Source: Tigriopus japonicus (taxonomy: Eukaryota; Arthropoda; Copepoda; Harpacticoida; Harpacticidae). Taken from it: DNA of 64,000 nt. The first letter of the stretch is position 1. Each line of letters opens with the position of its first letter. Location of the stretch: the NCBI GenBank assembly GCA_010645155.1, contig CM021316.1, positions 6,934,288-6,998,287 on the forward strand, in the 5' to 3' direction. Below the pieces are notes generated by a model. That model was not told where the DNA came from. It worked only from the letters and a program-made list of their open reading frames with translations, and did not search any database. Position numbers and translations under genes: made by a program. This document shows, piece by piece, positions 37,401-51,186 of the stretch.

Positions 37401-40400
37401 GCAAAAAAGATCTTGGCGGCCAGAATTAGGGGGTGTGAACCAAGAAAAGAACTGAAACAAAAAGGACGGATCTGAGATCATCACCGCTAACACGACGACC
37501 ACATCTACTTTTCTAGAGAGGAGAAAAAGAAGTAGTGGCAGTCGTGGAATTGCCGCCATTCTCAGACATATGCTGTGGGGAAGGTTCTCAATTGGAACAT
37601 TGGAGCCTCAGAAGAAGAAATGCGCCTACATTGAGACCTCGTCGAATTTGTCTAGGTTTTGTTCGATTTCCATCGCCACACGAAAAGCGATGCTTGACGC
37701 AAGAAAATCGAGGCCAATTGGGACCAACTCATACTTACTTACGTGACCAAGTGCTTGCCAGGAACGAAGCTGGATTGCCTTGGTAGGCGCTGTCCGAGGA
37801 GTTTTCCGATTGATTTCTTCCTTTTTCCTTTGGAACCAACTTTTTCCCCACACATATGTTCGAAAGGAAACGGAGTCAGGAAAGACTCGTCGTCACCCTG
37901 TTTCGCCTCGAATGACAGTTTTTTCCTCCTACCCGAAAAGAAAATCTTGGGGATAGAATTCGGTAGAAACTTTTTTCTTACGAAGAGTGACATTTGTCAG
38001 AATCAAGTGTACCAGATAATTGCTTCATCATTGAAGATGGCTGCGTTTGGAACTGTGTTGTTTCTTCTAGAAAGACCTTGGCTGGCTTTTAATACCAATC
38101 GCTTGACACGCTTAGCTGTACAGTAAGCCCTCCAATACAGACTTATTCAATTAAGTCACTATCACTAGCCAATAATAAACAGATCACCCTTGCTGAGTGC
38201 ACAACAAAAAAAGCCGAAGCCATTAGCGCCTTCCTCAGTTTCAATGTGCAGGCTACTACTCACTTAATTGGCTCTCCCTCCCTGGTACTTTGAATTGCTG
38301 CCATGGCAAGACCCTTAAAATCTCCGTATCCAATTGTCTTTGTTCCCATTCCCGAGTTTTCTCTGTGCAAGGACTGGCCAAGTCTAATTCGATTGGTAAA
38401 CACGTTGAGCAAACACAAACGCTACACCTTCAAAATATTTCCTTGGGGATAATAATCAATTCATTTATTGGATCCAAGTGCCAAAGGAATGGGCGAGCGA
38501 GCCTCTTGTGGGATTTAAAATGCGACATTCGTACGGAGAGGCTGTAGTAGTGTGTCTAAAGTACGTACATATACACACGGTGTGTTCGTGTTGACTGAGG
38601 CTGGACTCCAGTACTGTAGACCAGAGCACTCTCTCCAAATAGTCTCTTCTCTCTGGACACATTCATGTACCAAGGGGAGGAACCAAGTAGTACGACAAGA
38701 GACTTGCTTGCTCTCAATAATTCATGATCCGCATCTTCAGAGGAAACTTGCTCACTCGTCATCCACATTCGTACGTATGTATTTATACGTATTGCTACTG
38801 TACATGTGCTACTCAAACATGATAGAGCAAGTGAGTTGCATATCAAACTTGATTAAAAAGTGAAATGATTATTCTAAATTAATCACACCTAACTGGTTTG
38901 GTTCAAAGGACACATTCCAACTTTCCTTTTCAAATTAACCATAAAAATGCGATAAGAACAAAGTCAGTTTGCATATAATTTGGGAAATGAATAGCATTTG
39001 TTTTGACCCAATAATTGAAAGAGAAGTTTTATTATGATTCTGCCGCCTTTTTTAAGATGCGAGGTGCTTTGGAGTTTTTCTCAGAAGCCTCAAAACAACT
39101 TAGCTGAGAAGGTCAGTGTGACTAAAGCCAATGATTTTCTCCTAGTCGAAAGCTTGGGGAGAAACTAACGAGGAGTGATTCTGGGAAAAGCGTATCAAAA
39201 TAGCATCGGGGGATCTGAGAAATCAATTGAAAAGCAGATTACCTCTCTTTTGGTTGTCCTCGCCTTGTTGAGAGCTGTGCTCGGCATGTGACCTGATTCG
39301 CATACAGTTATTAATTGACTTCCAGTCCACAATTACAGAAATAATTTATCTAGAGAAGCAATAAGGGATGCTGACCTTATTTGCGTTACCACTTTTGAAG
39401 TGAAGCATAGGAATGCGATGACTTAATTTGTCCTCATCGCTTAATGTGGAGCCCAAATAAAAGTGGCAAGAACAATGGCAGGTTGCTGTACAGGATGACC
39501 TTTGTTTTGAACCAAGACCGAACTTGTCACGTAACAAAACATATCAAACATATTGTGCTACCCTAAAACACTAGTACACTAAATGCATATAGAATTTAAA
39601 GAAACAAAAAGAGGGACAATACTATGTCATCGTGGATATGCATTTTTTAAACTCCCATTTCAAATGGAACACCTCAACTAATTTGAACTGGCTTAGAGTT
39701 CACCTCTTGAGACAAAGAAAAACTTGTTAGTATCTTTTTTGGTAAACGCCGACAAAACCAATCAATCATGTAACTTCAATAATATCCAGATTAAAGGCCG
39801 TTCGATTCCTTCACGGCCTGTTTGGACGATCACCTGGCGGTGTGTCCACGGCTTTAGAGAGTTATCCTACCCCGAATATTTGCTTGAAAAAGATGCTTTT
39901 TGAGTAATTTGGTGTTCTTTTCGATCCCCTCCGTCTTCCTTTTCCTCTCGTTTCCCGAAAGGAGGTGTAATGGGTCATTGAGACCGAGTCAAGAGGGAGA
40001 GGTAAATGTCGTTCAAGAGTCGAAAAAGTGCATCAAACGTCTCTCAAGACCCCAATAAACCGGATTCGACTCGTTCCATGGCACAACGGCAACACCCATC
40101 CCAGCCAGTCAGTCAGGCAGTCAGTCAGGCAGTCAACACTGCATACTGTACGTACCCTCGTTGGCTGCTCATGTTCTCCGTACATCCGTAGTAGGCCTGT
40201 GGAAGGTTGTCGTTGTTGAAAGGTGAAGAAGACTTCATATGTGAGGAGAAATATTGGACTTCGTGCAGTCAGTGAGTTGTCGGGAAGAAAGAGGGCTATA
40301 GAATGGCTGCAGGGCTCAAAAGTCTCTTTGTCAAAACGTAGGTCCGTAATCTCTTCCCATGGCTGACACAAGGTCATATTCATAGAAGATGGTAAACGGC

Positions 40401-43400
40401 GAAGGAGCCCTTTGTTGACATGTGTTTGGGCATGAGTGCGTGCTTGTTTGACCTTGGCAGATCCAAAGGGAACCCTGTTTCTTATGCATCTTTCACATTT
40501 TTCCTCATTCCATTGAGCTGTTATCCTTTTTCATGGAAATTGCTTGTGATTTTAATGACAAGAGTTAAGATCCGAGTCTCCCCAAAGTTCATCATGGAAT
40601 TCAATGTTTACTGATGGCTAAATGTCCGTCTGATTTACGTGTACATGCATATAATTCCAGAATATCTATACCTTCAATTTAGGAAAGCATCTACCTCGAA
40701 ATTTTGGCACCCAAAAGAAAATGTGGGTCGAAGATGTTTAGAAAGCCCTGGTCTATGTTTGATTGAAATGGACTGACTCTCAATCACTGATACTTGCTTG
40801 GTCGAATACCCTAAAATCAGGTTATCGATTCGAAGAATGAGATACAGCTTGATTAAATTGTACGATGATTCCGATAAGGACACTAACACCATCGTTTGAC
40901 TTGATGTACGTAGACCACGATTGGTTGTTCTGGCCCATTATTTGGTGTTAAGAATTGGAACACGTTTGTCGCTTTTAGCGTATCCCACTCGTTTTGAAGT
41001 AACTTTGTGGTCTCTTGAGGGAAAAATGAATGGATCTCAAGTGGATGTCAGCTTGTAGCACAGCCAGATTTCCACCGTTTTTTTTCAAGATAGAGAAACC
41101 ATTTGGCTCACTTTCAAGCTGTCATTTGAATTGTTCTTCTTCGGAAATCTCAGTCATTTTTAAACAGCTTTTGCATCTTGAACTCAGCAGTTTCAGACTT
41201 TATTTTTGAGCGGTGACAAATGACCCCATGGTTCTGGTTTTCAAAAGTATGACGAACTTGCCTAGTTTGGTCTGTGGAGTATGAAAGAGCTTGAAGACGA
41301 AGTTGAAGAAGTTAGTCAGTCTCTTAGATGAGAAATAATCCAACTTCATGGTTACCCTGCCCTACCAAGATCTAGCCAATGTTACCCATCCGTTCGTTAG
41401 TTAACTGTCTCTTACACGGTTCATCGTTCTAGAACGAAAAGGAGAGGGGAGAGGTATTACTACTGGTACGTACACCCACGGTTGTGGGGGGAGCAGAGTC
41501 AGTGAGTGTTAGTGGTGGACTGTTCTTAAAATGGTGCTCCAAGATTCTGTTGGCACGCCTTGATTGAAAATAGGGCTGGGATTGACATGAGTGACAGTTG
41601 CTTGGTCGTCAATGTCGGTGCTTCAAGGACTTGGGTGGAAACAAGCGTTGTTGGATGGATGGTCGGTCCTCTCACAACCACCCCTTGTCTTCCTCTATCG
41701 TTATTTGGCGAGAAGAGTAGGGCGAATCCATGTTGTAGTGTTCACAGTTCCACGAATGTTGTTCCGGTCTTGAACTCTTGCTCTTTGTCAGGGAACGCAT
41801 CTGCTTGGACGAGTTAACTTTACTCATTTGCCACGTTTTAAATGGACTCGTAGGAGAACTAACTCAACATGCCAACAAATTCACAATAGGGGAGCATACG
41901 TAACTATCGATGACTTACGAGATGGTTAGGTTTTCATTGATAGTCTCTATTTAACAACAAACGTTCAAATGTTAGTTAAAATAAAGCTTTTTTCAAGATT
42001 TACATTGTCCTTCTATCGCCCTTCTAGACAGAGAGAAGCACAGACAGACAGACTAAGTTCGTATTTCCACTTGTCTCCTTTCCATCGATTTCCAATTTTA
42101 CGAGCAAGTTTTTAGAAGGAATCCCGTGATCGTCTTTTTATTGAAGCGGTAAAGACTTTTTCCTGGTGGAAATATTTCATTGTTTCATGGGATCTTTCAG
42201 CTCTCTTGTCCGTTGGTTCAAGAGAAATGGTACTACTCTATTTGAGGTAAACCCTTGGACCCCTAAAACTCGGAATATACTTTTGGGCCAGATATCAAAA
42301 GTAGCTGAGACATGGGCTCTAAGTGTAATCCGAAACAAAGTTCCGCCCAAGTCTCTGCGGGTCAGGATGTTTCCATGAGGCTAGTCCCTTACTGGGTTGG
42401 TTGGTTGCTTGATTGTTTGGTTGGTGCCTTGAGAATTGGGATCCAAAAGGATCTTCTTGTTGTTTTGCCAACTTGTTTTCCCACTCGTTTGTTCCATCCA
42501 CGTAAGAATTGCAATTCAGGCCATTGATGTCTCAAATAGAAGGCTTTTGTTGCGTAGGAAACGTATTGCCTTCTTTTGGCCGCAGAGATTTGCTCTCAAG
42601 CAAACAATTTGTCTCGACAAACGTGTTTTTCTGGGTTTACTTTGTCACCAACATATGGCTCTGTGCATTCCTATGGAGAACTCGATTCTGCCACAAATTT
42701 AAGGCTAACTCGGCTAACCCTATTCCTTCCCCTATTTCAGGTATGCATATCTACACAACCAGAGCATCTGTTGTTTTACTATTCATCCTTTATCAACTTT
42801 GCATTGGAAACTGAAACGTTAGTGAGTTCAATTTTGATTTGACCTTGAAAAGCTCATTCCTGTTGGACAACCCAGCTTTCCCCTCCGGCTTACCCATTCA
42901 AGGATTCATGCTCAACCTGAGCTTCAGTCGTGGAACTGAAGCAAGCTCAATGAAATGAGCAAAAGAAACAAAAGATAGCTGTAGGTTGCAAGGAACAAGG
43001 GCTTGCCTCTGGCCATCGTGGGTCTTGTTTTTCGATGTTAGTACCTAGACTATTGCACTCCCTTTTCCCATGCTGCTACAGAATGTACACGTTTCTTAAT
43101 CAGAACAAATTGCGCGCAACAGATCACATACCTACCTACGTACGTACGTGCGTGGGTAGACCCATGGATGGAATCGAAAGCTAAAAGCCAAAAGCCTCCC
43201 GCCATCCATGAGCCATCTACATACGGACATACATAAGGCAGGAAGCTTAAAGCTAACATGGTTGGTCACAGTCCTATTCGTGTGTATGTGTGGAGGGGTA
43301 CTGCAATTTACCACATCCTATACCAACAACCAACATGGAGAAGCCCTCGGTAGTCTTAAGGGTCCACAAATTGACAAGGAGGGTGATTTGTTTGTTGATG

Positions 43401-46400
43401 CCTCTGTCAACCTACATAAATATATTCTTGGGTTCCTAAGGTCCCATGGACGACACCAAAACGTATTGGGGGCGACTGAGTGAGTGAATGAATGAGTAAG
43501 AGAGAGGAAGGACATGCACCCACCCACACGCTCACCAACCAACCCATCCAGGAGTTTGAAAGGGCAGAGACACGATGGATGTGTCCAATGTGTAGGCAGC
43601 AATGTCGTTACGATTATGTCTCTGCCATCCCGGATGGAAGCAATGAGCTATCCGCGACCTTCCAGGTTACCTCTAGTTAGAAAGAGATGACCATGTTGTA
43701 TTTACATTACGATCTGAGCGGTGGTCCTCGTTCAGGTCTCAGTCCGCTCTAAGAAGGAGGTACCTACCTACCTCCCTTCGTTCCTCTTCTCGAGGAAAAG
43801 GCGATTTTTCTATTGGATTTTTGACAGCCAACTTGAAGTAAAGAGGTGGTCATAAAGGGGTTCCAAAGCGGTCTTTCAATGGTTCCTCGACTCGTAGGTC
43901 CCTTCATCCTTTTATCAACCAAGGAGCTGGCTCCACCACCATCTCTTTGTAGCCTTCGTACTGGGAGTACCACGATTGTAACACCGCTGTGTGTATTTCT
44001 GATGGAAGGAGGCAAACGGTTGAGACCAAAGACTGTCGTTTAGAAACGGAGAAATGGAAGCAATGAGACTCTTTTCAATCAACCTGCACGCCAGACACCA
44101 CTGACCAAAGAATCGGCGCTCTTTTTTCGTTTTTCTTTCCCATGCAATCCCTTGGAAACCCTTTGAAATCTTCAGCTTGGACTACTCATAGAAGGGCTGA
44201 AATACTTTTGACTTGCTGCCGAAAACACCTTTCTTAATTGCGACTCATGATCTGTCCAACTCGGTGAGAAAACTTGTGCACCAATGTTAATAGCTCCCTG
44301 GTGGAAGACATTGGATACGAGCGAGTGAGCTCGATTTATATCAGTTCTTCAGTACCTACCAAACAGCACATTAAGCAACTTCAATTAGTTCATTACTCTT
44401 CTGAAACATGTTCGCGGAATTTGACTCCAGAACCCCTCCCCTTTCCATCTTGTGTATTTGTTTGTTCCTCTCGCCCTCCTGTCCCTGTTCCTCTCTCAAC
44501 CAACCGATGGTTGGTGAGTGAATGAATGCGTGTAGGTCCATGTAGCTGCTCCAGTTGGTCCATGCCCATGGCAAGGGTTGGTCCTGGTCTTTCTCCCTTC
44601 TTATGACTCTTGTCTACTAGTTTAAACTTCCAAAATGTATGGTGGAAGAGCTCGTGAGTTTCCTCATTTCCACCAAGCGCTTTTTCATCTCATATCATGG
44701 CACTTGGTAGTGAGGAACCTTTTTCGTTCTGCTGGTTTGTTTCTGTTGGGTGCAAAAAAGAAAGAGATCGGATTGGAATCAATGTTTCATGAACTAGTCT
44801 CAAGATGTACCATAATTGACGAGTAGTCGTAATAGTCTGATGGCTTTGTTAGGAATTTAGTGGGCCTTGGGTTTCTTCTGAGGTAACGTTGAAGTACTGG
44901 CGACTCATCGGAATGTACGTACATACCAGGTGGTTTGTGAAAAGCACCCCGCAAAGCCACTTTGTTCCCACAATTGTTGAGTCCGGTTCGAACGTGATAG
45001 CTCTGCAGAAAGACTTTGTCATAGCCTTCGTTCACTGGCATTGGCAATGTGAGTGGAACAGCTCTCGTCGGTCTTTCTTCCTGTCTTTCTCTCTCGTTCT
45101 CTCCGCACTTCACCACAATAACCATGATGAAGCTCCAAGGGTAGTGGAGAGTTGCCTAGTGGGTTTGTCAAACAAATTAGAATGGACACACGCTATTATT
45201 TGGAGAAAAAATACCAGGACATTGCTTGACTGCTTTCAGAGTCGCGACTGTGCTACCGGCGTACATATTCCGTGGGAGGGGCACGTTTTGAGGCCAGTAT
45301 ACTGTACCTCACTTTTCTTTCTCTCTGGATGAAAGTCATCTACTGGCACCTAATCCAATGTCACAGCTGTCACTTGTTCTCTCAAATCATTGCGAGGTCA
45401 TGAAGGCAGAAGTCACGATTGGCAATCAAATGAGGTATCGTTGGGCTTCTGGTTAGGGTCCTTAGATGTTGGATCAGTCCTACGCACTCCATGGAACTGG
45501 CTCTAACCATTTATTGCTCGAGTCACTTCCAAATTATGTCAAATATTCAAGCTCGGGTTGCCGGATGTGCTTGTTCCACTTATTTGTTGAAAGTTTTAGT
45601 GTTTAAGTTCAAAACTGACGATAGACTACTGACTCTGTGGGCCAGTTCGTTTTGAAATCGTATTTTAAGTTTGTTGATTGCTCTTTATTTTGAAATGGAC
45701 AAAGTCAAACAAGTTGTGTTTGCACACCCATTTTTGGCCTTCATTATCTAGTTTATTAAGCGAACTGGGTAACGCAAATGCATGCTCCCATGGATCATGG
45801 CCTCGAAATAAGCTGTCTATTCTATTTTGTGTCAGGACTCGAATCTGGTTCCACACACACATACACTCTCTCTGTCTCTCTTTCTCTCACACTCACTCAC
45901 TTCCTTCCTAGCCTTGGTAGCTCACTCATTGACAGGGGAGAAGACCTGGTTTCTGGCCAAGTTGTCAGCTATATTTGTTTGGTTGGTAGGTTGTGGAGAA
46001 TATTGCTCCAGCGTGATATCACTATTAAATCTTGACAGCTTCCATGCAGCCGTTGTGAGGATCGTCTTTGTCCTCATTCAAGAACAATTTCCTCCTCCAA
46101 AGTTCTTATTTGGCCTTAATTCATTGTCTGAGAAAATGCTTTTTGTCATGAAGAATGCCTCGACACATGGTAGAGCCGTAAAGTGAAAGCTGTTCCTGCT
46201 TCCCGGAAGTTCCCATGCAACCAAAGTCTTCCTTTTCAACTATCGTGTTGATAACTAGCAATTGGCTACCCTTGCATTAATTTGGTGACTCTCTACATTG
46301 TTATTAAGTCGTTCCAAGTCGGGAACAGGCGGGAGTAAAGTGCTTAATTAGGCAGTTTTTGCACCTAGTTCTAATAGTTTCGCGGCCTTTTTTGTCGCCC

Positions 46401-47730
46401 TATCTAGCCAAGTGTTCCAAAATCCCGAGGGAAATTGCATGCGACTTCAAGCAAGGCAGAGAAAGGAGGCTTTTAGTTGTGCTCCAATGACCATAACTCG
46501 TGATGGTCGCGAAGTTAACATCCGGTTCTCAGAATATCAATGTATCTCTTGGTTTTCCATCGTCGTCTCCGTACATACAGCAATCCATCCATCCATCGTC
46601 TTCCTCCTCCTCCTCTTCTTCATCTTCTTCATCATGTTCTCCTCCTTCTCCTCGTTGACTTGATGATATTGTGGTCAATAATGTGAACATGACGCTCTTG
46701 TCAAAACTCTGTTGGGCTGAGTGGCTGGCAATAAGCGGCTAATGAGTTCTTTTGAGGAGTTGGTCTTGGATTACAATTTCCTACGTTGTTGTTGTGGCTG
46801 TTTCATCTTCTTTGACTCAATCTTCTTACTATGACGACAAAAGGAACGAACCCAGGGAAAAAGTCAGTCGGCACACCCGAGATTTTTCAACAGTAGGAGG
46901 GAAAAAAAGATGGCGGCTCAAGAAAACGGCGAAAAACATAGATGCCTCATTTTTGGGTCACGGCACTTCAAATTGTGTTGAAGGGACTTCAATCTAAACC
47001 TAAAGCAACGGCCCATTCAATGCAAATAGCGCCTTTGAGCGCACCTGAATTGGCCTTTTCTCCAATTCTGAAAATGAAAGACGAGAACAGCAAATGCAGA
47101 GCTCGAAAATATCTATCAAATAAGGGATCATCGCTTTAGAGAGCCATCCGGGTAACTTGTTTCAATGTCATGGGATCTCATAGCTTCTTGGGTCTGGCTG
47201 GCAAATCTCATTTCTTGTACTCATGGCCATATTTTCATCCAGTCTATGTGACAAATGGTTCTTCTGACTTGAATCCACTGAACAAATCAAAAGCTTAATT
47301 ACTGACCAATTGAATTATCCGCCTTATATTGTCATTATGAAATAAATTGATCGACATCGTTTGTCATCAGGAAAACGATTGACGTGGGCCCAGCTGATGT
47401 CTGTTATTGGGCACTATTGAAGCACAATCACAATTACACTCTATTAACTATTATCATCATGGGCGTGCAATTGTTAGTAATGCTTCGCTTATGACAATAT
47501 CTTGGGCTGACTTTTGCCATTAGTTCCTCGTGCTCGAGTCCACATCAACTTATTTACTCTCTTTCTTCGTGACGACAAGTTCAAACACCTAAAGTTTTAC
47601 GCCAACTTTAGTGGTGGTGAGTTACTTCTTCACCAACCATCGTCAACTCCATTCCTCTTCTTCTGGTTCTTGCTCTTTGTCCTTGTTCAACTGAACTTGC
47701 TTCTCGGAGAGACGTAAAAGAAACTTTTTT
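34460..47730. other. Gene-free stretch with many microsatellites
   Basis: Tracts include GA at 36211-36234, TGCG at 36676-36695, CAGT at 40101-40136, GGTT near 42398-42425, GTACGTAC near 43137-43149, and CA/CT at 45855-45900. GGTTTCGGTTTC occurs at about 35094 and again at about 35310. The second copy is followed by GGTCCATCACTA, which resembles a DNA-transposon end, but no partner end was found. Open frames reach 147 codons (44889-45332) with no domain motif. Confidence 0.5.
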
Positions 47731-47732
47731 CC

Positions 47733-47762
47733 TGTCGTCGTTGTTGTTGTTGTTGTTGTCGT
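47733..47762. repeat. (GTT)n/(GTC)n microsatellite
   Basis: GTCGTCGTTGTTGTTGTTGT and following, adjoining pyrimidine-rich TCCTCCGCCTCCTTCGTC. Confidence 0.9.
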
Positions 47763-50022
47763 CCTCCGCCTCCTTCGTCTTCTTTTTCGTCTCGGATCCG
47801 TGTGTCTGTGTCTACGTGGTTGGGTCTCAGTGTGGTGATGCCCCTTGAGACCACGGTGGGGGAGAGTCACTAAGTGACGGGGACACTGGTAGTAAAAATT
47901 GAGTCGCGAAAAACATTGCGGCAATTTTCTGCATTGTTTAATTTTCAATGCCGTTGGATTGTGTAAATTACTCCACCAAGTTGGATCACGATGAGAAGTT
48001 GGAATGGCAAAAGAGGTTGTTGGGGTCGGAGGGGTGGCCTAGTCTTGATTTGTCTGTCCTCTAATGAATCGACCGACGAAATGACGTTCTGAGAAGACCA
48101 AAGTGGATCCTAAAATCCAAGCCCACAAAAAGGCTCCTTGGGTCTGCTTTTTCCATTGGTTTCTTGAATCATTAGTTTCCCTCTCTGGGACTGCCAGAAT
48201 CATTAGAGGTTTTGAACGCAATAAATTAGGGACCTGAGCCATGAAATTGGCGAAGCTTTTAAAACAAACAAAACAAAAAGGGGCTCTTAGGCCAATGAGA
48301 AATGTTGTCCAGTCCAGACACACTCAATCCAATGTGGGGCAGAGAAACATTAACATCAATAAGGCAAGAACAAACAGGAGAAGAAATTGATTGAAGCATT
48401 TGTATGATTTCCTCGTTTGTGGCTAGAATCGCCCGAATGCTTCGAGGTCGTTCGTGTTCGCAGTACCCAAGTGTCTGAATGCATAAGAGTTGACCCGGAG
48501 ACGAGCTAGCCTGATGAGGAGCACCAAGTTAATCAGATTGTTTGTGTTCGAAACTAGCTTGACAATTGCATTGTCCCGTCCTAATCATCGTCCCCGCCGG
48601 ACGTCGACAATTGGGATTTTGATTGAATTAGGCTCATTCCACATTGACTTCGTTGTTAAGGGGCTTTCCTTTTATGACGGATTGCTCTAGAGATAAAAAA
48701 AGCGTGCGCAGGATCGTTTCAATCAAAAATGTGATTAAGGTTCCTTATGCATTGTGCGTGCGTTGGGTTTGTCAAATTTAATCGATTTTGGGCCATTCCA
48801 AACCACTCAATGTCCCTCTAACTCCCCAAAAAATCGTTGATCGTTCAGAAAAGAGGACCTTTCGATTTGAAGCCAACCATTTAAATAATAATTTGAACAG
48901 CTGACAATGGATAAACGTACATGTAAAAAGCAAGTTGCTGGTTTTTCATTTCCCAATGAAATGTAACCAATTCCATGTTTAGCGAATTTGCAATAAGTTG
49001 GTATCGATCGGAGCTACTGTTCAATATAACTTCTTTTGTTAATCAATATTTATGTATGTTTGGCTTGTTTGAAATACGTTGCAATGAAGTATTAGTTCTA
49101 CTGTTAATTATTTGTATTGACGCAACATTCTCGAACTTTTATCTTCTCATTATAATGCTACGTTCTTATGCATTGGCTGCTCTGGTTTTGAAAGAGTCCA
49201 TGAGTTCAGGTATTTGAAGCTTCATGATTGGATCAAAAGAAGTGTATGATTGTGATGAAATCGGGTGGTTTTCCATCCAAACCGATCTGACTGACTCTTG
49301 AATTCGGGCCATTTTCGTCGTCAGCTCATTGACTAGATTGTGATAAACGACGCGTTCAGAGGGGAGGCGAACTAGCGATCGAGGCCAGTCAGCCCTCCAT
49401 CCGGTCATTCTGTCTGCTATGGCTTACCCAGAGTCCCGCAAATGGGACAAGACCAAGATCAAGATGGTTGGTTGGTTGGATGGTAGGGTGCTACACAGTC
49501 AGTCAGTGAAGAGGCTCCTTCCGTAAGACTTGTGCTCAACCACTCGCGACCTCTTGTTCGAATTGGAGGAAAAAACAACAGCCAAACTTTTGAACCAAGC
49601 ATAATCTGTTCTTGACGAACAGTAAATCATTGATAAGGCGCAATAAGGGAGATGGGGACAAAAAATGACAGCAAAAATTGAAGAAAAAAAATTCCAATCA
49701 AAATTGGACCGGGAAATTTGACCCCAGGACTGGACACCCATTTTCGCATTCAAAAGCTCATGCCCAATCATGTGGGAATCCTTGCATCGATTCCTCGGGC
49801 TCGTTTTTTGTGCCTGTCTCGCCACATACATAACGTTCATATATTTCGAATGGACTCGAGAATGTTTGCGATCCCCTCTTATTCCAAACTTTTGCGAGTG
49901 TTCAAACTCTTGCACTTGCCACGATTGGAGAAAAGAAGGAGTTTCGAAGAAGATATATCCTAGGATAACGACGAGTATTTGTGGTCCTTTTCCTCCATTG
50001 TTGGACACGTGGAACGTTATCA
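47763..50022. other. Gene-free stretch
   Basis: The longest open frame of the window upstream of brat (187 codons, minus strand, 49499-50062) lies here. Its start falls inside the MITE at 50027 and its product has no recognisable motif, so I treat it as accidental. GTCAGTCAGT and GGTTGGTTGGTTGG patches occur near 49470-49505. Confidence 0.5.
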
Positions 50023-50026
50023 TTAG

Positions 50027-50427
50027 GGCTCGGATAAAGTTGCTAAATGTAACTGGCGCCAAAATTCTAACTTTTAGCCATTTTAATCAAAATTAGCAAC
50101 TTTTCGTTTTTTTCGCAACAAACAGCAACTTTGGGCATTTTTTTGCCTCGATCACTAATATTCTGCGGCATTTTGCTCGAATAGAATCATTTGTGCAAAA
50201 CAAAACTTCGTTCATTACGAAGCCAAAGTTTAAGCAAAAAAGTGACATATTTTGGCCAGAAAATGGCAATTTTTTTGCCACTTTTGTCAAACTTTTACTT
50301 GCATTTATACTTAGTATATACTAAAGAATAGGTTTATACTTTTGAGCAACTTTTAACTAAAAATATTGCAACTTTAGGCCTATAAAACTGCAACTTTAGC
50401 CCAAAAAACAACAACTTTATCCGAGCC
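50027..50427. mobile_element. MITE with perfect 16-bp terminal inverted repeats
   Basis: The ends are GGCTCGGATAAAGTTG (50027-50042) and its exact reverse complement (50412-50427). TTAG flanks both sides (50023-50026 and 50428-50431). If TTA is taken as a 3-bp duplication, a PIF/Harbinger origin is possible; otherwise the superfamily is open. GCAACTTT occurs in direct orientation at 50096, 50125, 50346, 50368 and 50390. A further CAACTTT sits in the right terminus, and the inverted AAAGTTGC is at 50037. Repeated subterminal motifs of this sort are typical transposase-binding arrays. No coding capacity is seen at 401 bp. Confidence 0.75.
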
Positions 50428-50438
50428 TTAGTTATCAC

Positions 50439-51178
50439 TAGAGCGGCCGAAAATATTTAATTTTGAAAGCCAAATATTTAAATAATATTTTAAGGAAAAA
50501 ATATCAAAATATTTAAAGAAATATTTAAATACAACCAAATGTTTAAAAAATATTTAAATTTGTGAGGAATTTGGAGTGATAAATTGGTATTTTTGATTAA
50601 AAAATCCAAATATTTGATGAAAAATTGCTAATGGCAGAAATATTAGTACACAAATCTTCTGTGCTAAAAAATCATACCGGGCAATGAAAATTGGTTATTC
50701 TTGGCAGTCCCTACTTATACCCTACATTTAATTAATACATTTTACTGCCTAAGGTTCCGTTGAATATTCAAACTAGAGTTTTCGAATTTTTTTCCTGTTG
50801 GAGTTACGATTTTCTATGTAAGATTAAAATCCATTAATGTAATTTTGAGGCCAAGCAAACCAAGTATTTATTTCCCACGCATATTTTCCATTTTACTTTG
50901 CCTATTCCCATCAAAAAGAGTCATACATGTTTAAAAAAATGGAGGATTTTAGCAATGTAGTTTTTGGAAAGGTCAGATTTTATGTCAAAATTTCAAAAGA
51001 TTTGCTGAAATTGTGGAGATTCTTGGAATATTTCAATGAAAAACGGGAATTTTCCTTTAATTTTAGTGGAAAAGGCCCAAATATTTAAAAACTGCTCAAA
51101 AACGCAAAATATTTAAATTATTAAGAATATTTATATTTAAAATATTTTTTATTTAATTAAATATTTTCGGTCGCTCTA
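50439..51178. mobile_element. hAT-type non-autonomous transposon, 740 bp, very AT-rich
   Basis: The 24-bp inverted ends start TAGAGCGRCCGAAAATATTT and differ at one position (50439-50462 versus 51155-51178). Perfect 8-bp duplications GTTATCAC flank the element (50431-50438 and 51179-51186). Both the octamer (nTnnnnAn) and the TAGAG terminus (YARNG) fit the hAT superfamily. The interior is dominated by AAATATTTAAA-like words and has no transposase frame. Its left target duplication shares one base with the duplication of the neighbouring MITE, so it probably inserted at the edge of that element later. Confidence 0.85.
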
Positions 51179-51186
51179 GTTATCAC

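Noticed and set aside
49499..50062. 187-codon minus-strand open frame, the longest upstream of brat
   Set aside because: Its start lies inside a MITE, it overlaps long frames on the other strand and contains no family motif.
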